Shown: one piece after another, positions 56,401 through 62,329 of the stretch | How the letters are laid out: every line of letters starts with the position of its first letter | Numbering within the stretch: position 1 is the first letter of the stretch | From: Paenibacillus curdlanolyticus YK9 | GTDB taxonomy: Bacteria; Bacillota; Bacilli; Paenibacillales; Paenibacillaceae | Length of the DNA: 64,000 nucleotides | Direction of reading: 5' to 3' | NCBI RefSeq assembly: GCF_000179615.1 | Contig: NZ_AEDD01000013.1 | Span: forward strand, 209,122-273,121 | The notes under the pieces: model-generated | Databases searched by the model: none | What the model saw: the letters and a program-made list of their open reading frames with translations, nothing else | What the model was told of the DNA's origin: nothing | Position numbers and translations under genes: made by a program

Positions 56401-58294
56401 GCGCGAGCTTATCGAACGTGACACTTTCATCTTGCAGATGCGAAGTGCCTACTGCCTCTCGCGCCAGCTTCTTGCTCGTCACCGAACCGGCAGCCAGCTT
56501 GCCTTCGACAACCGACTCTGCCGCAAGCTGCGTCATGCCAACGGCCGCGAATCCGATATGCGTTTCGCGGACGGATTGCGGCGCCAGCTTCGTTTCGGTT
56601 ACGCTGCCTTCGCGAAGATGCTGCCGATCGATCACATTCGGCTGAAGCTTATCAGATGAAACTGCCCCTTGCGCAAGCTGCTCCTGCCTTACGCTTCCTT
56701 CTGCAAGCTTCTCGCTCGTCACGCTGGCGCGGCCCAAATGCTTGCCTTGCACGCTTTCCTCCACCAACTTCGACGACGAAATGCTCGTATCCGCCAGCTT
56801 CGATGACGTAACCGCATGGTCGGCCAGCTTAATGGTCGTAACGGCCTGCTCCGCCAATTTCGAAGAGGTCAGCGACTCGTCGATAAGATGATACGCTTCG
56901 ATCTGCGCTGCCGCGAGATGAATGCCTCTTACTGCATCGGCTTGCAAATGCTCAGCGGCAACGGCGTCTGCTGCCAGCGCGTGCGAGGTGACGGATGACG
57001 ATGCCAGCTCCCGCGCGCCTACCGCTCCTTCTGCCAAATGCTCGGAGGCGATTTCGCCTGGCACCAGATGCTTTCCCTGCACGCTGCCGAACGCGACATG
57101 CTCCGCCAGCAGGATGCCCGGCTTCAGATGTGTCGAATCAATCGCCTCAGGAGCGATTTTATCCCCGGTCACGACGCCGTTGCGCAGCTTCGCTTTGGTC
57201 ACAGCGCCATCAGCGAGCTTGGATGTCGTAATCGCTTCGTTCGCCATGTTTTCCGTCTTGATCGTGCCGCTGCGCAGCTTGCTTGCCGTAATCGATTGGT
57301 CTTCCAGCAGATCCGTCGTAATAATAAAAGGTTTCAAATGTTTGGACTCAATCGAACCTTCCGCGATTTTATCCGAGCTGATCGTTCGATCGGCCAGCTT
57401 CTCCGAAGATACGCTGTTATCGCGCAGCTTATCGCCCGTAATGGAGCGATCGCGAATTTTTTGGCCGGAAATCGCATTTTTCGCCAAATGCTCGCTCGTG
57501 ATCAGCTCGGGAACCAGCTTCGATGACGTGATCGCGCCGTCCGCGATTTTGATCGACTCTACCGCATAATCAGCAAGCAGCGACGTTTGTATGGCGCCCG
57601 GACGGATCTTGGACGTATCAACCGCTCCGGGAGCAAGCTTATCGGTTACGACCGCTTCATCCGAAATGTCATCGGTAAAAATAATCGCTTGCGGACGCTC
57701 CTGGCGTTTCTCCTCCAGCTTCTCCTGCTTCACTTGCTCGTCAATAACCGGAATAACGACTTCCGCTGCCGGCGGCTGTACCTGCGAAACGGGAGCCTCT
57801 GGTTCGCTCGGCGCGGCGAGCTGAGCTGGCGCTACGGCTGAAGCCGCAGGAGGCGCTGCTTCCGCGACTGGCGTATCCTGAACTTGGCTGGCTGGCGAAC
57901 TCTTCACTGGACGCGCGCCGCGCGACTTCCCATTTTGCAAGGCTGCCTTGGTAACGGGGGCAGGCTTCTCAGCAGACGGGTGTGCTTGCTGCACCGTGGA
58001 GGCTGACAGCTCGAAAGGGCTGGCGGCACTCGGCTGGGGCAATGCTTCAGGCAACTGGGGCGCTGCTTCAGGCGGCTGCGGTTCAGCAACAGCTGCTGCA
58101 TGCAGCGTCACTGTTCCTTGCTCTTCCGCTTTCGGCACATTCGCCGCAGAAGCTTTCGCCTCCATCGCTCTTACTCTTGCGTCTTTCTTTTTCTGCAAAT
58201 CATCAAGCCAACGCAGCTCCGATGCGTTTGGATTATCAACGTAAAATAGAGGCTTCCGTCCCTTGGGGCTGCTCCCTTTCTTGCTCTTCGCCAT
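50489..58294 (-). CDS. Giant decapeptide-repeat protein with WIAG-type tail
   Basis: A 2601-residue protein in three parts. Head (1-210): conserved-looking KPLFYVDNPNASELRWLDDL and a basic helix, then a Pro/Ala/Glu-rich linker. Body (about 211-2507): roughly 230 tandem ten-residue repeats of pattern [AD]-[DEN]-G-[AS]-[VI]-[TGS]-x-x-[KQH]-[LI], such as ADGAITSDKL and ADGSVSEWKL, with a single short break near the end (VLELLQKPAAEGQS). Tail (last 94): a compact beta domain with four Cys ending in TINWIAIGMG, the WIAG-tail of Paenibacillus repeat proteins. There is no signal peptide or wall anchor. AAGGAG lies 6 nt before the ATG at 58294. Similar short repeats occur in phage tail fibres, so a long beta fibre is likely. 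Position next to the glycosyltransferases suggests it is their target on the spore surface; this is inference. Confidence 0.85.
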   Translation of the reverse strand: MAKSKKGSSPKGRKPLFYVDNPNASELRWLDDLQKKKDARVRAMEAKASAANVPKAEEQGTVTLHAAAVAEPQPPEAAPQLPEALPQPSAASPFELSASTVQQAHPSAEKPAPVTKAALQNGKSRGARPVKSSPASQVQDTPVAEAAPPAASAVAPAQLAAPSEPEAPVSQVQPPAAEVVIPVIDEQVKQEKLEEKRQERPQAIIFTDDISDEAVVTDKLAPGAVDTSKIRPGAIQTSLLADYAVESIKIADGAITSSKLVPELITSEHLAKNAISGQKIRDRSITGDKLRDNSVSSEKLADRTISSDKIAEGSIESKHLKPFIITTDLLEDQSITASKLRSGTIKTENMANEAITTSKLADGAVTKAKLRNGVVTGDKIAPEAIDSTHLKPGILLAEHVAFGSVQGKHLVPGEIASEHLAEGAVGARELASSSVTSHALAADAVAAEHLQADAVRGIHLAAAQIEAYHLIDESLTSSKLAEQAVTTIKLADHAVTSSKLADTSISSSKLVEESVQGKHLGRASVTSEKLAEGSVRQEQLAQGAVSSDKLQPNVIDRQHLREGSVTETKLAPQSVRETHIGFAAVGMTQLAAESVVEGKLAAGSVTSKKLAREAVGTSHLQDESVTFDKLAQASVRSYHLTEGAVTGEAVLEEAIDAKHIRTGAIEAEHLSSLSVGSDVIKDGAVTSAKLALQSVTERHLGHGTVFSHHLADYAVNSLKLSPESVTTDKVTDYAITTSKLASGSVTGEKMAVQSVGSEQLASGAVKGSHLAAEAVGTEQLATGAVQTEQLATGAITSEKLQEGAVTSRELADGAVKGQHLSPESVGSRQLEEHAVLGFHLAPESVGSIHLLGGSVEGEHLAPESIDNKHLKQDAVGSTQLQDGVVASNHLTNGAVRAVHLAEGSVQASHLSANSIKAEHLSAKSVQTASIQPHAVTGDKIAQGAVNGDHLTLESISGKHLKAESIQGYHIRKGSITLSHLSGEALAFDKAPEGSLSGNKLKNGTVTGEHLAAGSVGSNHLQPGSIGSLQLGNEAVVSGNIAEGAIVTSLIAPSAVHTTQLADEAVTSGKLAPGAVSQLQLSVHAVGSEQLQEGSVTESKLNDEAVTAAKIAEGAVTADKLADGAVSSDKLEQGAVGSDQLAEFSVTSAKLAPGSVLGVHLAVGSVGTGELATASITEGKLATGSVTMDKLAEGAVGSYQLADASVSEWKLSDEAVVSSKVADGAITGEKLANGAVGSAKLARGAVGNDQLADGSVSEWKLSDESIVSSKVADGAITSDKLANGAVGSAKLERGAVGSDQLADSSVNEWKLSDEAVITSKVARGAITSDKLADHAVGREQMEDGAVGSAQLADGSVSERKLGDEAVVSSKVADGAITGDKLANGAVGRAKLEEGAVGGNQLADGSVSEWKLSDQAVVSSKVADGAVTGDKLANGAVSSAKLARGAVGSDKLADGSVSEQKLSDGAVVSSKVADGAITGNKLADGAVSGAKLMLGAVGTDQLADGIVNEWKLLDEAVITSKVADGAITSGKLANGAVSSDKLAFGAVGSEQLADGSVIEQKLGDEAVTASKIADGAVTSDKLAFGAVGSDQLADCTVSEWKLLDEAVITSKVAEGAITADKLANGAVNSDKLAFGAVGGDQLADGSISERKLEDEAVTASKIADGAITSAKLAFGAVGSDELADRAVSEWKLSDGAVVSSKVADGAITSGKLADGAVISDKLALGAVGSDQLADGVVSEWKLGDEAVVSSKVADGAITSDKLANGAVISDKLALGAVGSDQLAVGSVSESKLGDQAVTASKVADGAITAEKLANGTFSGDKLADGSVSESKLDDEAVTASKVASGAITAEKLAKGAVGSDQLADGSVGESKLSDGAVTASKLADRAITSEKLAFGAVGSDQLADCIVNEWKLIDEAVTSSKIAEGAITADKLANGAVSSDKLAFGAVGSDQLADCIVSEWKLIDEAVTTSKVAEGAITTDKLASGAVSSDKLELGAVGGEQLADGSVSEQKLGDQAVTASKVANEAITADKLANGAVGSDQLADGSVSEQKLGDQAITASKVADGAITADKLASGAVGSDQLADGSVSEQKLIDQAVTASKVADGAITADKLASGAVSSDKLELGAVGGDQLADGSVSEQKLGDQAITASKVADGAITADKLASGAVGSDQLADFSVTSVKLARGAVSGVHLVPGSIGTGELAIASVTGSKLAIGAVTSDKLADGAVGSDHLEEGSITSGKITKGAITTSLIASGAIDSPQLADGAVTGEKLAEGAVSQQQLAAQAVGNAQLQDGSVSESKLGDDAVTTSKVADGAITSNKLMNGVISAAKLAPGAVGAEQLADFSVTSPKLASASITESKLAIGAVTSEKLAPGAVGSDQLADVSIRASHIAYASIESEHFAAGAVKSDHVANAAIRSAHLATASIEPRHLQEGVVTSRAIEDGSIVASKLGPDVLELLQKPAAEGQSVGPITGNLIADGSVEARQLAEGAVGNRELAAKSITIDKLACNPIITPSSCPTPLQQFGLSSFTFAGQEETCEVIIPFDEPFANVFYTFVTTTDHGACIASIKSKTEQFAVINVTRIRFSSELSGTINWIAIGMG

Positions 58295-58329
58295 GGCCAT
58301 CTCCTTCTTCCACCTAAGATGTCATAGGC

Positions 58330-58337
58330 AATATATG
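58330..58337 (-). promoter_or_regulatory. Sigma-E-like -10 element before the repeat gene
   Basis: On the minus strand CATATATT, one base off CATACANT, about 36 bases before the start codon. No clear -35; weak call, noted because the glycosylation operon has a similar element. Confidence 0.25.
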
Positions 58338-58417
58338 CGTATACCCATGGGCGCGACACAGCAAATGGGAGAACTCCAGAAATCGAATGCTTCTTATACA
58401 ATCCGCACGATAAAAAA

Positions 58418-58446
58418 ACGCCGCAGAGGGCACACCTCTGGGCGTT
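58418..58446 (-). terminator. Terminator of the first MFS gene
   Basis: Stem AACGCC.CAGAGG / CCTCTG.GGCGTT (12 bp, one bulge), followed on the minus strand by T7, 15 bases past the MFS stop. Confidence 0.85.
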
Positions 58447-58460
58447 GCAGAATAATTCAA

Positions 58461-59744
58461 TCAGCCGTTTTGAACCACGCCAGTTATGGGTCGGTGACTA
58501 TTTTTCACCTGGTAGCGATAAACAAGAAAATACGCTGACATCGATAATGCGCTCAACGCCACATTGATTCCAATCAGCAGCTGATAGTTATGCAGCAGAT
58601 CGAAATTCGCACCGCCCGCTATGCCAGCCAGTATGCCTCCAACCTGATGAACCATAATTAATACACCTGATTGCAGGCCGAATTTTTGCTGCGGCTTCAA
58701 ACTTTCGCTCGCTAATAATATTCCACCCGGTATTGCCCCGAGATAGCTTGCTCCGAATATGAGTGAAAATAACAGAGGGGTAGATTCCCAATGCATGAAC
58801 AAAATAAAGAATGCCGCAACCCTCATAAAGAACAGCGCCGATAGTGCTGCCGCCCGATTCAATCGATCCAATAGATAAGAGAATGTAAATCCGCCCATTA
58901 GTTCCAAAACACCAAGCATGCTCAAGGAAGCCGCGAACACAGCAGCGTTGACATGCTCATGTTGATGAATGGCCATTAAGTGCATTTCTACCGTTCCCAT
59001 ACCAAAACCACAAGTAAACAAAGAAAATGCTACGACCAATATAACCCGATTGTTTAGGTACCCGTACAGGACCCTCATCTTGTTCGCAAAGCTCGCTGAT
59101 ATAGCCTCATCTTCTCGAGCAGCATCGGCTGCCGCACCTGCATCCTTATTGTGCTTACGTTCATGAACGAATAAAAGCGTAAGAGGGATAAATACGATTC
59201 CGATAAAAAACAATATCCAATACGCACCGATCCAGTTCAACCACGATTTGTTGCTTACGAACACGGGTGTGAGGATCGCTAATCCCAACGACCCGGCGCT
59301 CCCGAGTATCATCAATGCCTTCGCCCTGTGATGACTAAACCAGTCCGTAATAATCACATACCCTGTCGTAGCCCCAATACCCGCAAGGCCCGAACAGACC
59401 CCGAAACCTAGAAAATATCCTATCGGATTGGTAGCCAGTAATATAATGGTAGAAGAGAGCGTCCCCAGCACACTCGAAAAGACAATAACTAGCTTATAGC
59501 CATATCTATCTACGAGCCAGCCGCCTAGCGGCGCGCTAAGCGCCCCAATCAATATACTAGTCGACCATGTTACACCTAGAAAGCTTCTCCCTATGTTTAG
59601 CGTCTCTGTAATATCGCTCTGATAATAAGCTAGTACGAACCTACCGATTGAACCAATAAAGCCAAATATCCAAAAGAACAACAAAATAAACCATGCGTAG
59701 CTTGATTCCTTGAACCACATCTTTTGCTGCATGTCATGTTCCAA
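58461..59744 (-). CDS. MFS transporter (oxalate/formate-antiporter / monocarboxylate type)
   Basis: A 427-residue membrane transporter with twelve predicted spans. The loop LGGWLVDRYGYKLVIVFSSV is the MFS signature between spans 2 and 3, and the sequence LAGIGATTGYVIITDWFSHHRAKAL is like OFA/monocarboxylate carriers. A central cytosolic loop (about 195-225) is charged. TTG at 59744 is used because GGGAGGG lies 8 nt upstream. The leader contains a promoter, a palindrome and an intrinsic terminator (see below), so expression seems conditional. Substrate unknown. Confidence 0.85.
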   Translation of the reverse strand: MEHDMQQKMWFKESSYAWFILLFFWIFGFIGSIGRFVLAYYQSDITETLNIGRSFLGVTWSTSILIGALSAPLGGWLVDRYGYKLVIVFSSVLGTLSSTIILLATNPIGYFLGFGVCSGLAGIGATTGYVIITDWFSHHRAKALMILGSAGSLGLAILTPVFVSNKSWLNWIGAYWILFFIGIVFIPLTLLFVHERKHNKDAGAAADAAREDEAISASFANKMRVLYGYLNNRVILVVAFSLFTCGFGMGTVEMHLMAIHQHEHVNAAVFAASLSMLGVLELMGGFTFSYLLDRLNRAAALSALFFMRVAAFFILFMHWESTPLLFSLIFGASYLGAIPGGILLASESLKPQQKFGLQSGVLIMVHQVGGILAGIAGGANFDLLHNYQLLIGINVALSALSMSAYFLVYRYQVKNSHRPITGVVQNG

Positions 59745-59795
59745 ACGCGATACCCTCCCTTTTCGCTGCCTTCTTCATAAAAAAACAAAAAAAAC

Positions 59796-59832
59796 AACCC
59801 CAGTCACTCTGTCAGCCAGAGATACCGGGGTT
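59796..59832 (-). terminator. Terminator/attenuator in the MFS leader
   Basis: Stem AACCCC / GGGGTT with inner CTCTG / CAGAG, followed on the minus strand by GT8GT7. It lies between the only visible promoter and the MFS start codon, so most transcripts would stop here unless read-through is induced. Confidence 0.75.
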
Positions 59833-59838
59833 TGTTAG

Positions 59839-59853
59839 TAACCAAATTGGTTA
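59839..59853. promoter_or_regulatory. Palindromic operator-like site in the MFS leader
   Basis: Perfect 7-1-7 palindrome TAACCAAATTGGTTA, about 22 bases downstream of the expected start. The geometry fits TetR/MarR-type repressors, none of which is adjacent. Confidence 0.5.
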
Positions 59854-59881
59854 TAAATCAGCGCCCTCATCATTGTAATTC

Positions 59882-59910
59882 ATCTTAAATTTACTTATTT
59901 TATGTGTCAA
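59882..59910 (-). promoter_or_regulatory. Promoter of the first MFS gene
   Basis: On the minus strand: -35 TTGACA (59910-59905), 17-bp spacer, -10 TAAGAT (59887-59882). Expected start about 59875. The remaining part of the 59745-60056 gap is AT-rich with no gene seen. Confidence 0.75.
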
Positions 59911-60056
59911 TACAATTATTTCATTTATTTTACAGATAGGTGATGCATGTCTTATTCCTGCTTTCATCACTGCAGCAAGTTCCCTTGAGTAATACATCAG
60001 CCGTCAGCCTTTTATAATAATAGTGCGCGATTCATCACAAGGGGGGAGTTGACCCA

Positions 60057-60356
60057 ATGATCGAACGATTGACGGCACTCGAGCAGCGTCTCATTAACCA
60101 GCATCACCGGGACTTATTTCTTCATACGAAGCATACGATCAAGGCGATTGACGACCTTGCGGAACAGCACCGCCTGCTAAGCGCTGCGCATGCCATTAAC
60201 GGCTATAAAATTGTCGGCAGCGAAGAGGCTTTGTTCTACGAAACGTTAGCGCAGGCGAAGGAGCAAATTCTGCTTACGCTGGAGAAAACCTTGGACGATC
60301 TGGAGCATAAGGGCGACAAACACTATGATAAAAATTTCAAGGATGGCGTGGAATAA
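60057..60356 (+). CDS. Small hypothetical helical protein
   Basis: A 99-residue charged protein, predicted all-helical (IERLTALEQRLINQHHRDLF; AQAKEQILLTLEKTLDDLEH). Starts at ATG with GGGGGAG 8 nt upstream. I recognise no family. It stands alone with its own terminator, convergent to nothing and downstream of a TATAAT-like stretch (60014-60019). Probably a real cytosolic protein, given the good ribosome site and closed unit. Confidence 0.65.
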   Translation: MIERLTALEQRLINQHHRDLFLHTKHTIKAIDDLAEQHRLLSAAHAINGYKIVGSEEALFYETLAQAKEQILLTLEKTLDDLEHKGDKHYDKNFKDGVE

Positions 60357-60379
60357 TAGATGTGATACACGATAGACGC

Positions 60380-60408
60380 ATAAAGCTGCTGCAGCTTTAT
60401 GCTTTTTT
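60380..60408 (+). terminator. Intrinsic terminator
   Basis: Stem ATAAAGCTG / CAGCTTTAT with a very short loop, followed by GCTTTTTTTC; closes the 60057-60356 unit. Confidence 0.85.
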
Positions 60409-60428
60409 TCTTTCATGTCCGCTTTACA

Positions 60429-60449
60429 TTGACGTTACGTTAACGTTTA
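60429..60449. promoter_or_regulatory. MerR-type dyad / promoter of the merR-methyltransferase gene
   Basis: Dyad TTGACGTT-N5-AACGTTTA. The first half-site includes a -35 TTGACG; TATGAC follows after 18 bp as a possible -10. The same 8-5-8 dyad occurs before the next gene at 61500. Confidence 0.6.
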
Positions 60450-60489
60450 AGGTATGACTGTAGTAGGTTTAGGAAGGGGGCGTCTTGTT

Positions 60490-61491
60490 GTGAAAATAAA
60501 AGAAATCGCTGAACGGCTCAACCTGTCCGCCAGAGCCATTCGCTTCTACGAGCAGCGGGGATTAATTGCGCCTCTCAAGCAGGCCGGCAACCGCTATCGC
60601 CGCTTTGACGAGAAGGACGTGTGGCGGCTGCAGACGATCATCGCGCTCCGGGAAGCAGGCATGGCGATTGAAGAAATTAAACAAGCATTCGCCGAAATCG
60701 CAGGCGATGACTATACAGCGCTTCAGCATTATCTGGCGCTCCAGCGCGCCGTCTTATTCGCCAAATGGGTTGAGATGAAACAACTGATCGAAACGACAGA
60801 CGATATGATTCAGGTGCTGCGCAACGAGAAATCGCTGCCGATCGAGCAGATCTATCAGCTGGCCGAGGGGTCCAAGCGGCTGCGAGATCAGCGGAGCAAT
60901 TGGCAGGATCTATGGAATTTTGATCAATTGGCAAGCCTGCATGATCAGAACGTAAGCGCGAATGACCAGGAATATAAGGATTATGAGCTGGCACTGGATT
61001 TAACCGTGAAATGGGTATCCCCGATTGCTGGCGAGAAAGGGCTCGATATGGGCACCGGTACGGGCAATTTAGGTGGAAAACTCATGGCACAGGGGGCCCA
61101 GATGGCAGGCGTCGATCAGTCCAAAGAGATGCTCAACGTATGCCAAAGCAAATTTCCGGCGATGGACTGCAAGCTCGGAAACTTTCTCGCCATCCCGTAT
61201 TTTGATGGACAATTCGACTTTGTCGTATCCAGCTTCGCGTTCCGTCATCTCGAAGTCGAGCAGCAGCAGCTGGCAATCGATGAAATGCGCCGCGTGCTGA
61301 AGCCTCGCGGACGCCTCTGCCTGACGGACCTCATGCTAGCAGATGCGACAGATGGGCAGCCTCCGAATCGGGACAAGCCTTATCCGAAGGTCGCGGACCT
61401 CATCAGCTGGCTGGAAGCCCGAGGATACGTTACCAAAACGTTTCGTTACAACGAATCGCTTCACACGATATACGCATTGCCCATTCGATAA
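60490..61491 (+). CDS. MerR-type regulator fused to a class I SAM methyltransferase
   Basis: A 333-residue fusion. Residues 1-70: MerR winged helix (IKEIAERLNLSARAIRFYEQ; RYRRFDEKDVWRLQTIIALR). Residues about 70-150: helical linker where MerR proteins carry the dimer helix. Residues about 165-333: methyltransferase with GLDMGTGTGNLGGKL (SAM loop), MAGVDQSKEMLNV, DFVVSSFAFRHLE and LKPRGRLCLTDLML. GTG at 60490 gives the canonical MerR start, with GGGGG about 10 nt upstream; a 12-residue extension has no support. Here the usual effector domain is replaced by an enzyme. It probably activates the methyltransferase gene that follows, and itself. Confidence 0.87.
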   Translation: MKIKEIAERLNLSARAIRFYEQRGLIAPLKQAGNRYRRFDEKDVWRLQTIIALREAGMAIEEIKQAFAEIAGDDYTALQHYLALQRAVLFAKWVEMKQLIETTDDMIQVLRNEKSLPIEQIYQLAEGSKRLRDQRSNWQDLWNFDQLASLHDQNVSANDQEYKDYELALDLTVKWVSPIAGEKGLDMGTGTGNLGGKLMAQGAQMAGVDQSKEMLNVCQSKFPAMDCKLGNFLAIPYFDGQFDFVVSSFAFRHLEVEQQQLAIDEMRRVLKPRGRLCLTDLMLADATDGQPPNRDKPYPKVADLISWLEARGYVTKTFRYNESLHTIYALPIR

Positions 61492-61499
61492 AAAAAGGA

Positions 61500-61530
61500 T
61501 TGACCTTCTCGTAACGTCAACTTTTATCAT
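61500..61530 (+). promoter_or_regulatory. MerR-type promoter with 19-bp spacer
   Basis: -35 TTGACC (61500-61505), 19-bp spacer, -10 TATCAT (61525-61530). The spacer carries the dyad TTGACCTT-N5-AACGTCAA (61500-61520). An over-long spacer with a central dyad is the hallmark of promoters that MerR proteins activate by twisting the DNA. Confidence 0.8.
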
Positions 61531-61573
61531 TAGCAGCGAACGATCGTTGACCAATTCAAGGAGGACATCCACA

Positions 61574-62281
61574 ATGCCACAAATGGACCACAATCTCGTT
61601 TATCAAAAAGAAGCCGACCAGTACCATCTGCTGATCAGCAAACAGCCGCAGCTTGCCGACGTCGTGAACAGCATACGGGCGTGCAGCGGATTAGACATCG
61701 TTGATCTTGGCGCCGGCACTGGAAGGCTTACGGCCGCTTTGGCGCCATACGCCAAGTCGATTAAAGCGCTGGACGCATCGGCAGCGATGCTGCAGGTTAA
61801 CGCCTCCCGTCTGCTGAAAGGCGGATTCGCCAACTGGACGACGGCAGTCGCGGATTTGCGTAAGCTGCCACTGGAGGATCAGAGTGCGGATCTCATCGTC
61901 GCAGGCTGGTCGATCTGTTATTTGGCAAGCGACAACGACCCGAGGTGGAAGAACAATCTCCAAGAGGTAATGGCGGAAATGCATCGCGTGCTGCGGCCGA
62001 ACGGTGCGATTGTCATTTTCGAAACGATGGGAACCGGAACGGCCGCGCCCAACCCGCCCGGCTTTTTGAAGCCTTACTATTCCATGCTGGTTGAGCGCTA
62101 CGGCTTCTCCCATAAGTGGATTCGCACGGACTATCAATTCGAAAGCCCGGAGCAAGCCGAAGAGCTGGCGCGATTTTTCTTTGGAGATGAGCTGGCGGAT
62201 GAAGTCCGGGAGCAAGCGCTTAGCGTCGTGCCGGAGTGCGCGGGAGTTTGGTGGCTGAATCGATCCAGCCATTCGAAATAA
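61574..62281 (+). CDS. Class I SAM-dependent methyltransferase
   Basis: A 235-residue methyltransferase: LDIVDLGAGTGRLTAALAPY (SAM loop), IKALDASAAMLQV (acidic ribose contact), DLIVAGWSICYLA, and MHRVLRPNGAIVIFETMGTG. ATG at 61574 with AAGGAGG 9 nt upstream; the longer open frame runs back into the fusion gene and is discarded. It is controlled by the MerR-type promoter just upstream. Distinct from the fused domain, it may be a small-molecule methyltransferase in a defence or detoxification response; the substrate is unknown. Confidence 0.88.
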   Translation: MPQMDHNLVYQKEADQYHLLISKQPQLADVVNSIRACSGLDIVDLGAGTGRLTAALAPYAKSIKALDASAAMLQVNASRLLKGGFANWTTAVADLRKLPLEDQSADLIVAGWSICYLASDNDPRWKNNLQEVMAEMHRVLRPNGAIVIFETMGTGTAAPNPPGFLKPYYSMLVERYGFSHKWIRTDYQFESPEQAEELARFFFGDELADEVREQALSVVPECAGVWWLNRSSHSK

Positions 62282-62289
62282 ACAACAAA

Positions 62290-62327
62290 CAGATGACTTC
62301 TGAACCATCAGGAAGTCATCTGTTTTT
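62290..62327. terminator. Intrinsic terminator between convergent genes
   Basis: Perfect 11-bp stem CAGATGACTTC / GAAGTCATCTG followed by TTTTTATTT; terminates the methyltransferase gene. The minus-strand side is not T-rich. Confidence 0.85.
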
Positions 62328-62329
62328 AT

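Noticed and set aside
50646..57841. Many long open frames on the plus strand opposite the repeat gene (up to about 219 codons)
   Set aside because: They are antisense shadows of the 30-bp repeat, which lacks stops in several frames. Their translations are repetitive Ala/Ser/Pro/Thr or Arg/Leu/Gln strings, with no ribosome sites.
50489..58294. Regular 30-bp repeats resembling a CRISPR array
   Set aside because: The repeats are contiguous, coding and degenerate at third positions; there are no unique spacers and no cas genes in the window.
59835..59873. Possible 12-residue leader peptide before the first MFS gene
   Set aside because: Its ATG lies about two bases after the predicted transcription start and has no ribosome site, so it is unlikely to be translated.
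61343..61573. N-terminal extension of the second methyltransferase
   Set aside because: It overlaps the MerR fusion gene and crosses the MerR-type promoter; the ATG at 61574 has a strong ribosome site.
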